64,000 nucleotides of DNA from Doryteuthis pealeii (taxonomy: Eukaryota; Mollusca; Cephalopoda; Myopsida; Loliginidae). The stretch is taken from contig CM042157.1 of the NCBI GenBank assembly GCA_023376005.1, positions 51,874,347 through 51,938,346 on the forward strand. Direction: 5' to 3'. The position numbers and the translations under genes are program-made. Below are positions 55,736 to 64,000 of this stretch, piece after piece (position 1 is the first letter of the stretch; the number at the start of each line of letters is the position of its first letter). The notes beneath the pieces were generated by a model. It made no database searches. It was not told the DNA's origin and worked only from the letters and a program-made list of their open reading frames with translations.

Positions 55736-56548
55736 ATGAGGTGGTGGTATAGTGTGGTTATACCCGACCCAGGGTTTTTTTTAAGGCCTGAGCCTCTGAC
55801 CCAGAACAAAAAACAAAAAAAAACAAAAAATGTTGTGTATATTAAATGCAGACAAAATATGCTCCCCACATACCATCAGGCCCAAATACAGGGCGCCCCC
55901 TCGTCCACGATATCACCCATTGATTCTCTTATATCTTTTATTGTGCAATCAGGTGAGTGATATCATACACGCAGACACGCCCCCAAAAAGAGGACCCAGC
56001 CATATGTAAGAAACCTAATTTGTAAGGCAATCATTTAATTATGATCACAAAACACTCAATTGTATGGTGCATTTTTGTGAAACATACAAAGTTATGAATC
56101 GTATTGTGACAATGTTGTTAAGGAGGATTTAGAACTATTGAGGCTAAAAAACTGTATGGTGGGTGCACCGAGAAATAGTATGAATTTTGAGACCCATTTC
56201 AAAAATGGCTAAGTCATTATAGGACTCTTCCCCATTGTCAGCTAATAAGATATTTGTTATTACAAATTATTCATAATATTATAAGTGTAGCAGATATTTC
56301 TTACTAGGGTAGCATATGATAGAGAACTCATTTTAGTAAGCATTTTGTAATGTAAATTGCTAATGACATAGGTTGTAAGTATGGAAAGCCTATTTATAAT
56401 GTTACGATTCATAGGCGATAATAACCCGTTACAATTTCCTAAGTTTTAACTTAGTTAAAGTCAATCTGCCCCCTTTTCTAGTTAAATAAGAAACCCTAAT
56501 AATAAGGCTTTTTTTATATATTTAATTTATTTTATTCATTTTATTTTA

Positions 56549-56555
<7 letters not shown>
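55736..56555. other. Region between the LINE and the Penelope-like ORF
   Basis: No ORF with a domain. It could be part of the Penelope-like element or unrelated. Confidence 0.4.
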
Positions 56556-56584
<29 letters not shown>

Positions 56585-56863
56585 CTTCATTATTCTTATT
56601 ATAATTGTGTACTAGTGATTATTTATACAAATAATGTCAGTGTAATTATAATTATGTGAAAATGATTATTGGTTAATAAAAATGTATGTTTTTGATTACT
56701 ATTTTTTATTTGTAGTTATATTATAATTGTGATAATTTATTGTGTGTTGAGAGATCAAATGGAAAATGTGTTATTAGATAAGTGTGTGTTTTGAGAAAAA
56801 TGTTGGTTGTCATTCAGTAATAAATGAAGGGGATTAATATGTAGAAGATAAAATAAGATATTG

Positions 56864-57409
56864 TTAGATGTAGGCAATTTTATAATTCTTGAGAACAATC
56901 TTGGATAGGTAAGGCGATAAAAGGAAAAATCCGGGTCTCTGTTTAATTGTATTGAAAATGGAGATGGTGCTAGATTCTATGATTTTTCTTTCGTTTTTAT
57001 TGTAAATTCTAACTAACAATTTGGATTCTTTAAAGTTGAACAAATGATTAGTTTCTGAGATGTGTTTTGTGAATGCGTTGTTCATTTGACCATTTCTGAT
57101 ATCTCTCTTGTGTTCTTGGATTCGTTGGTCAATATATCTGGATGTCTCTCCTATGTATTGTTTGTTGCAATCCAAACATTGGATGGTGTATACACCAGCA
57201 TCAGACTTTGTGTGAGTATTGTTTTTTTTATTGTTAATATTTTTTATTGTTTTGGAGGAGTTTGATACTGTTTTTATTCCTAAATTATTTAGTTTTTGTT
57301 GTTTTTTTCAATAATGGTTGTAGCTGAGTTGTTGGGGAGAATGATGTATCTATTTAGATAGTTATTGGTGGGAGAATTGTTTGTTGGGTTGGAGGGATGG
57401 TGTTTACGG
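56864..57409 (-). pseudogene. Penelope-like element: GIY-YIG endonuclease
   Basis: A linker (NSSKTIKNINNKKN, other frame) precedes SDAGVYTIQCLDCNKQYIGE: GVYT ... YIG is the Penelope variant of GIY-YIG, with the CxxC zinc pair in between. The frame continues TSRYIDQRIQEHKRDIRNGQ, then HISETNHLFNF and IIESSTISI (catalytic Glu in the E-SxxI block). It ends at 56,864. It nicks target DNA to prime reverse transcription. Confidence 0.9.
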
Positions 57410-58151
57410 TTATGGATTTTGATGGCTTTCTTTCTGGATGAAAGGTTGAGGGTATTGTAATTGTGTAAAGGATTTATCTATGTATTCAAATTCCTCATCC
57501 AAAAATTTCTTGGTACAGATTCTAAGGGTTCTTGAATAGAAGCCTATAACCAAACCACTTTTGATTTTGGTGTTGTGATGTGAGTAGAAATGGATATGGT
57601 CATTCTTATTGGTGGGTTTGTGGTAGACTTTAAATTCTAAGTGATTGTTGTTATTTATTAATAATACATCTAGGAAAGGTAAAGTGTTTTTGTGTTCTAA
57701 TTCATGTGTGAAATAAATAGTTGGTTCAATCTTATTTAAACAGTCTATTATTTGTGTTATGTTATGATTAAGTGGGTATATAAACAGAATGTCATCGATA
57801 TAACGGAAGTAATTAGAGTCTGTAGGTAGAATGTATTTGAAAGGTCCGGATTCTAGGAATTTGAGGACATGCAAGGACGCCGCTAAGGGGCAATCCCATA
57901 GGTAAACCAAACTTTTGTCTATAAAAAGTGCCGTTATATTGGAAAAAACAATTTTGGGTACACAATTTACAGATTTTTATAATGGTTTGGGTAGGTAGGG
58001 GTAAGCTGAAGTTAGATTTTTTTAGATGATTTTCTAGGCGTGTGATGCATTTATCGACAGGAATATTAGTATATAATGATTTGATGTCAAGACTACTTAA
58101 AAGTTTATTGTGCATGTTTATGTTGTTGATTTTGTTTATTAGATCGTTAGA
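57410..58151 (-). pseudogene. Penelope-like element: RT palm
   Basis: LLSSLDIKSLYTNIPVDKCI has the first catalytic Asp. FGLPMGLPLSGVLAC is the (M)G.PLS motif. Then a frameshift near 57,890, followed by FRYIDDILFIY with the catalytic YIDD box and LEHKNTLPFLDVLLINNNNH, KVYHKPTNKNDHIHFYSHHN. The frame ends at 57,410-57,412. Confidence 0.9.
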
Positions 58152-59130
58152 TTATTTTTTTATATGGAAATTGCTAATGGTGCCTAAAAGTGGGGTTAGT
58201 AATTTGGTTAGAGATTTCGCTATGTTGTGGGGAGCCGTTCCGATACCAGAAATTATTGGTCTTAGTGGAAATCCAGGTTTGTGTGTCTTAGGTAGACCAT
58301 AGATTGTGGGGTGGTATTCGATTATGGAGGACCAAGATTTGTTAGCACGTTTAACTAATTTTTTGTAAGATTTGTTGAAAGAATTTGTGTTTTGTGTGAT
58401 GGTTTGTAGGGAGGTTTGTTCGTAGGTGTTTTGGTCCGACAGTAGTTCTAGCATTTTGTCGTTGTATTGTGTGGAGTTCATGATGACAACACCTCCACCT
58501 TTGTCTGATGATGTGATGAGAATTTCTTGGTTGTTTGATAGGCTTTTTAGGGCGGTTATGTACCTCCGGGGAAGAACTGGGTCATCGATATCTCTAGTGG
58601 TAGATGCGGTGATTAATCCTTGTACGAAGCCTTTTTGGAAATCCGAATCGCTGTGTCTGTAGTTTATGTTTATTAATCTGGTTAAGTTGTGTCTGTTTAA
58701 CCCAGTAGTGAATTTGAGACCGAATTGGAGGGCTTTATATTCTTGTTTGAGTTCAGTGTCAGATATGTTGTGGATAAGATTGGATCTGCCAACCTCTTTC
58801 TATGTGCTATTGTTGCAAAGGGAACGTAATTTATTTTTTAGTTTGGAAATGTGTGAGTTGTTGATTAAGGTGATTTCCGTGCGTAGTTTCAGCTGTGTAA
58901 TGTGACATACCTCGATTTTTTCGTAGGTATGTACCTAAATGTTTGGCTTTTTCAAAAGTTGAATTTTCAGAGAAAGTTATATCTTTTATGGAAGATTCTA
59001 GGAATTTTTTTATATAGTCAGGAAAAATGTGGTGGGAAGATCTGAAAGCTTTTGGAATAACTTTTTCCCATAGGCAGTTGGTGAGAAAAACTCTTCTGTT
59101 CTTTAGGGAGTTCGCAGAGATGAGTAGCTT

Positions 59131-59136
<6 letters not shown>
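58152..59136 (-). pseudogene. Penelope-like element: N-terminus and RT fingers
   Basis: Starts beside the (TA)n with LLISANSLKNRRVFLTN, then KHLGTYLRKNRGMSHYTAE. After a frameshift it reads SNLIHNISDTELKQEYKALQ, GLKFTTGLNR, then ILITSSDKGGGVVIMNSTQY and IYGLPKTHKPGFPLRPIISG (the KxHK and RPIxS blocks of Penelope RT, about 58,265-58,290). Stop TAA at 58,152-58,154; the same frame continues beyond it. Confidence 0.88.
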
Positions 59137-59176
<40 letters not shown>

Positions 59177-59192
59177 GTATATCCACACACTA
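59137..59192. repeat. (TA)n with GAAGTATATCCAC flank
   Basis: (TA)n at 59,137-59,173 followed by the same spacer as in the 51-kb compound microsatellite. Confidence 0.85.
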
Positions 59193-60575
59193 GGTACCAC
59201 CAATTTGACCCTGTGCAATTTACCCCCCCTACATTTAACACAATGAAACTTGCAGAAAAAATAATATTTTCTTGAAAAGATTTTTTTCATTCGAAAGAAA
59301 AAACATTAAACAAACTCCTGATGATTTTTTTAATTTTTTATCAGCTTACAAAAATAATGAAAATTATGATTAAAAAACAATGTTTTCATTTTTGCACTGT
59401 TAAATCAACTGAAATTTAACGTAGCTAAAAACAAGTTACGATAAGAGGATTTTTTAAAAATTCTATGAAATATCAATTAATAATCTAATTTTCACGAAAA
59501 TTTCCATAAATGTTTACCATTGGATGTAAATACATCTGAAATAGTTTTTTCTAAAATATATTAGGGGAAATATTTTTTACGAGGTCTATTCCCCCCCCCC
59601 CTATTTTATTTTATGAGATAAAAAAAAATGACGCGTCAGAAAAATTTTTTTTCTTTTTTTCTATAAAGATAAGAGTCTGAATAACTATATCAATGAATGT
59701 ACGACGTCTAGTTTTTTGAGGAAAAATTAATGAAATCGGAAATAAAAAGTGCAAAAAAATGTCATAATATTAATATTTGAAAACTTTTTTTTGCTTTTAT
59801 AATTGGTATGTACTATATTCTATTAAAATGTCAACAAAAAAAAATTTTTTTTAAGAAATTAATTTTTAAGAGATTTTCAATCTTTTGTGTGATTAAATAT
59901 TTTTATTTTCTGCGTGAAATAAATTAAAATTTTTTTTTTTTTTCCTGCGTCAAAAAATCAAATTTTTCACGGATATTTAAAAATATGAATTTTATAATTC
60001 AGGTGCACTAAACATTGGTCCGATACGAGCTCGATTAATATTTTTAAAAGAATTTGTAATTTTTGTTGTTGAATAGTAATGTGTGATTCTTAGAATGTAC
60101 GGAAGAGCATTGCTGACATTTGTTTTACAAAGAGACGAGACACTTCTAAGTAACCAAAGTTTGTTCCTGTTAGGCTGACAGTGTTAGCGTGAAAAAAATT
60201 ATTTTATTTAACTTTTTTCAATAATTAAAATAAAAAGTAAGTATAATAGATTATTTTATCAGTTTTTCTCTTAGAAAAAATATTCAAATTTTCATTCCAT
60301 ACTTTTACGGGTTATCGTAAAAGGGAAATAATTAGTAACTTTTCTGTCTATATTACGGTCTGAAAATTACCCTTTCGCATGTAATACGGGCAGGTTTGTT
60401 TATTTTTTAAGATAACGATGTAATTTTTCCCAATCGGATAATTTGATCTTTGAATTAACTATTTTTCTTTGTAACAACCCTGTACGATCTTTTTTTTACG
60501 AGATTTTTGATAAACAAAGTTCGGAAATATCTATTTCCGTTTTATTCAAGATGGCATAAACGGTCTGGTGGTACC
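59193..60575. mobile_element. TA-flanked inverted-repeat element
   Basis: GGTACCACCA (59,193-59,202) and TGGTGGTACC (60,566-60,575) are a perfect 10-bp inverted repeat pair, with TA on both outer sides, in the middle of a CA/TA microsatellite that resumes on the right. 1.38 kb, no ORF. A TA duplication is typical of Tc1/mariner-type elements and their MITEs. The assignment rests only on the ends. Confidence 0.6.
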
Positions 60576-60578
60576 TAC

Positions 60579-60615
60579 CACACACACACAAATATATATA
60601 TAATACGAAGTGTAT

Positions 60616-60651
<36 letters not shown>

Positions 60652-60655
60652 TATA
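60579..60655. repeat. (CA)n(TA)n compound microsatellite
   Basis: CA and TA runs with an ACGAAGTGTATAC spacer. The left half continues the microsatellite interrupted at 59,192. Confidence 0.85.
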
Positions 60656-60731
60656 GAAAAAAGGCTTAAAAATCCGTAATTTTGCAGTTATAGATCTATT
60701 TTTACCCACAAGTATCTATGTATACCTATGA

Positions 60732-61552
60732 CAGGGTTCCCACGCATCCTGGAAAACCTGGAAAATGAAATGTATATTTTCCAGTACTGGAAAACCTTGA
60801 AAAAGGGGTGTTTTTTTACAAAAATCCTTGAAAAAATTTGAATTTTGTCCTGGAAAATTTCAATTATCTGAGACAAAATTAATGTTATTGTTACCGTTAA
60901 CAAATATAACTAGTAAAATAACAAGGACGCTTTTTTTATTTTATTTTTTTTGTTTTTGCTCAATGAACCTACCCAACATTTCCCAAACTGGTCATAAATA
61001 TTCATTAAACAGTAAAAATGCTTCTGATTGGCTATTTTGAAGTTTCGCTTTCATCATGTAGCAATATTTTGATTTATTTTTATATGACACTGAACAAGAA
61101 TTTGTCATCAGACTAAAGATAATAAGGTATTCATTAAAGAAAGGTTAAAAAATAAATTACGTTTAACAAAACTCCCCCTCTACCTCGTAAAATTTAGAAC
61201 ATTTAAAAATAATTTTCTGTACTTGTATAGAATATCACACACGCAAAATTTTGACTGAAAATGAACAATTTAAAAAAAAATATACATTTAAGAATTAAAT
61301 AAAATTGATGTTCATTCAAAAAAAGTTTGTTAAACATTTTTGGAAACACTGGAAAGTAAAAAATTTTAAGACAAAAGTTGATAACCATTTTAGTCTCGGT
61401 AGTTTGTCGGATGTGGGGGTTGGAATCGAGCGACTGTCAAATAATGTAGGGATTGGCAGTGTTACTGTTTTTAGTCATGTTGACGGGGTGGGGTTGGGGA
61501 ACACACCTTCCTAGCAAGTCTTCAAGCAAGCAGCGCTTGAACAAAATTTTCA
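60732..61552 (+). mobile_element. Second hAT-like copy, left end
   Basis: Starts CAGGGTTCCCAC like the element at 36,273, with the same CCTGGAAAA subterminal motifs and homologous interior (for example 'agtaaaaatgcttctga'). No matching right terminus was found in the window. Confidence 0.72.
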
Positions 61553-62398
61553 GGGACATCAAATGTCAATTTCAACTCAGTTAAAGTAAGTGTTCTTTTT
61601 ACAATGATAAGTATTATCATCGTGAAAAGAACACTTACTTTAACTGAGTTGAAATTGACATTTGATGTCCCAGGTAAAAAAAAAACAATTTCCTCGTATA
61701 TTCCTACCATAAAATAAACTGAACCCTCATTTTATGTCCGTGTTTTTGTAATAAATGTTTTATTTTTTTTGCACCCATTATTTTACAATACTAAATATAT
61801 TTTATTTATTTATTTTGATATACACTTCAATGTGTATATTCTAAAAGTTTTTATTTTGTGAGAATGGTTAGTTTTAAAGTGGGGGTTCATTTTTACACTT
61901 CAACTTTTTACTTGTAAATTCCTACCATAAAATGCCCAAGCTCAATTTTATGGTGAGAATTTACAAGTAAAAAGTTGAAGTTTACCCTTTGTTGTTATTT
62001 CTTTTCTTTTTGGCTTTGGTACTCTAAAATAAAAACGTCAGATTTTAATCATCGTCGATGAAAAAACAAAATTACGGTCATAAAAGGAGGATCCAATTTA
62101 TGCCTAGATTATAAAACGAGCCTTTAAAACTAACCTTTAATTGCAAAAACACTGACATAAAATGAGGGTTCAGTTTATTTTAAAGGAATATACGAGGAAA
62201 TTGTTCTTTTTTACCCCCACCCACCCCTGGAAATATTGGTCAGGTACTATTCACAAAGTTCCATCCCGGTCTCCTGCAGTGATAGGTCAAAAAACAAATC
62301 CACCTATGAATGAAGTCCCTAGCTAAAGCGGTGCCTGCTGTATATGAAAAAATAATTTGTCGATTGAAGGCGTTTTTATCGACAAATTATTCTTTTTT
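61553..62398. repeat. Cluster of nested palindromes
   Basis: 58-bp arms 61,553-61,610 and 61,614-61,671 (about two mismatches, 3-base loop). A larger inverted pair of ~65 bp, about 61,685-61,752 with 62,139-62,204, encloses a 36-bp-arm hairpin at 61,897-61,932 / 61,946-61,981. A further hairpin has arms 62,347-62,364 and 62,378-62,398. No gene. Confidence 0.88.
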
Positions 62399-62599
62399 TA
62401 GTGTTTTGAAGGTGTTAAAAGTAAGCCATATTTTTGAAAATATTTTAAAAAAACAAAAAAAAAACAGCGCTTTTACCCAAAAAGTTAATGTGATATTTTA
62501 TCACTCCAGTCTTTTTTCGACAAGTGATGCTTAAGGATGGAATCTTTGTGGATGAGCAGTCCATGACATGCAACACTCTGCTTAGACTAAGGATACCTA

Positions 62600-63640
62600 T
62601 TTTTTTGTCTACTTTTCATTTTAAAAACTAATTAAAATTAAATTGATTATTTATGGTCAAATTTTTGTCTCAGTCGAAAAGTAGTAACATGAGTAGTAAC
62701 ATAAGTACAAAAAGCAAAATAATATTACACCTGTAATTTATTTTTAATACATTCAAAACTATTTTTTTCAGTCAATTTTTATCAAATATGACTTAATATG
62801 GCCACTGGAGTTGCCGTAAAATCCATTTTTACAAAATGAATTTAACACTCAATTGAAAAAAAAATTACCAAAAATCCGAGAATTATCTGATTTTAATGAA
62901 ATGTTCAGTATTGATTTATCAATGAATGGATTTTATAATGCATCAGTTATTTTATTTTAAAACTTTTTGATTTAATTAGGTATTTCTGCTATGATAAATT
63001 AATATATAAAATTCATTTAAGATATGAGTATCATGATGTTAAGTTTAAAATGTCATATTATTATATTCTAAAAACATTTTTTTAATAACTACTTTACTTT
63101 AGTATCAATCTCTAATAATTTTTTGTTACAAACTCTATTGCCCTCCCCCCCTTTTAAACAGAGCAAATATTGATGTATACTTTTTTCTTTTATAAGATAA
63201 ATAATTATTGAAATGAGTAAAAAAAAAAAAAATTTTTAAATATCCAAAAATTATTTTTTAGTTTTTATTTTCATTTTATTTTTTGATTTTCGGTACCTGA
63301 GTAGCATCCTTATTTTATTTTCTTCTATTCACACCTTCCATCTTTTGTCTTTTTATTCATGCAGAAATTAGTATCAATCATATATAACTCCATTGATATT
63401 TTGCACCCCAAATATAAGGGGAGGAGTCAAAGTTAAGTGACCTGAAAAAAATCAGAAAGTTTTGAAATAGAATAACTGATGCATTGTAAGATTCATTCAT
63501 TGATAAATCAACACTGAAAATTTCATTAAAATTGGATAATTTCCTGATTTTTGGTTTTAAAAATTTTGAAACGGGGGGGGGGGGATATTTGTATTGTAAA
63601 AACATGGATTTTTTGACAAATTGGGTATACCAGGCTCAGA
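62600..63640. repeat. Family A foldback pair
   Basis: Plus arm (62,600-63,080) and minus arm (63,375-63,640) share the 'gatttatcaatgaatg' and 'gcatcagttattt' blocks in opposite orientation. G-run of about 12 bases at 63,574. Confidence 0.8.
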
Positions 63641-64000
63641 CCATTACTTAGTTTCAACCCTTCTTATAATGTGTGCTGGGTGGTGGTGGCTGAAGGTCCC
63701 AGGAATGACATCTGATGGTGGGGTTCCAGTTCTGGAGGTCTAGGTAATGTGGAGCACCCCTTCATCACCATTGCTTCCTGGTCCACTCTTTACCGGAGTG
63801 GTAGTACCTGTTATGGTTCCATCTATGGGTTGAATAGAAAAATGTATATATAAAAAAATTGATTATCCATTATGAATTACTTTATTTCAAAAGTTTGTCA
63901 GCATTAAATGACCCACTGAGGTTGATATGCTGTAAAACAAACCGAACAAAATCAAACAACCCGTTCTATTTAAAACATTTTGTTTTTATGAATTTGTACA
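63641..64000. other. Right-end sequence with LINE-tail-like block
   Basis: GGTTGATATGCTGTAAAAC at about 63,919-63,937 resembles the LINE 3' end at 4,126-4,145. No coding region is visible. The sequence runs off the window. Confidence 0.45.

Larger units (their letters stand above)
56556..59136 (-). mobile_element. Penelope-like element (RT plus GIY-YIG endonuclease)
   Basis: Minus-strand element with an N-terminal region, a reverse transcriptase and a C-terminal GIY-YIG endonuclease, the defining arrangement of EN(+) Penelope-like elements. The coding region is broken: frameshifts near 58,920, 57,890 and 57,415, a TAG near 58,797 and a TAA at 58,152. An (ATT)n tract lies at 56,557-56,583, and a (TA)n run is at the 5' end. 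Despite the decay all main motifs are readable, so the copy is moderately young. Confidence 0.92.

Noticed and set aside
63378..63605. Conserved small protein (FNEIFSVDLSMNE) recurring at 15 kb and 63 kb
   Set aside because: The similarity is at DNA level across the family A repeat, also in non-coding flanks and with indels; no evidence of codon-level constraint.

Overview
This window looks like AT-rich intergenic and intronic DNA from an invertebrate metazoan, most likely a lophotrochozoan such as a mollusc. That is inferred from GT-AG introns, long (TA)n/(CA)n compound microsatellites, and the mixture of Penelope-like, REL-endonuclease LINE, Copia and Gypsy elements. Nothing resembles prokaryotic gene organisation, and I could not name a species. 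Almost every open frame of any length belongs to a transposable element. The only host-gene evidence is three phase-compatible exons at 42,184-46,278 (+), from a gene I do not recognise.

Layout. 1-1,279: inverted copy of a long repeat (family B) containing ~0.55-0.58 kb tandem units. 2.8-4.5 kb: two LINE fragments. 5,158-9,019: Copia element with near-identical LTRs and a perfect 5-bp target-site duplication (TSD). 9.5-10 kb: foldback repeat. 10.7-15.4 kb: a truncated Gypsy element (5' LTR, gag, most of pol) between oppositely oriented copies of a second dispersed repeat (family A). 16.9-18.3 kb: CR1-like LINE remnant. 18,517-20,669: small pol-less LTR element on the minus strand, with a heptapeptide-repeat reading frame and a 31-bp minisatellite. 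21.0-23.6 kb: second family B copy. 24.9-29.4 kb: piggyBac-like transposase pseudogene (minus) split by an LTR element whose gag carries a SAM domain. 30.6-33.1 kb: LINE fragment and a badly decayed gag/integrase retroelement. 33.1-35.1 kb: third family B copy carrying a tRNA-derived SINE. 36,273-39,427: hAT-like non-coding element. 39.5-42.1 kb: LINE C-terminal remnants.

42.2-47.6 kb is the host-gene segment. A Gypsy element (42,560-45,342, minus) with a perfect TSD sits in one intron, and a 35-bp minisatellite lies after the third exon. 48.7-49.3 kb: MITE and hairpins. 50-51 kb: endonuclease-RT LINE remnant. 51.4-59.1 kb: probably a Penelope-like element (minus) interrupted by a long REL-endonuclease LINE. 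59,193-60,575: TA-flanked inverted-repeat element. 60.7-63.6 kb: a second hAT-like left end followed by a dense nest of palindromes and the family A foldback.

Common theme: the four LTR elements that keep both LTRs (Copia; pol-less element; SAM-gag Gypsy; intronic Gypsy) have all lost the reverse-transcriptase core, while two of them have LTR pairs differing at only one position by eye. The one element that keeps most of RT has lost its 3' LTR. This fits non-autonomous elements mobilised in trans. No novel defence or metabolic system is visible. The least explained items are the pol-less LTR element with codon-length heptad repeats and the gag reading frames that begin in or on the tRNA primer-binding site.
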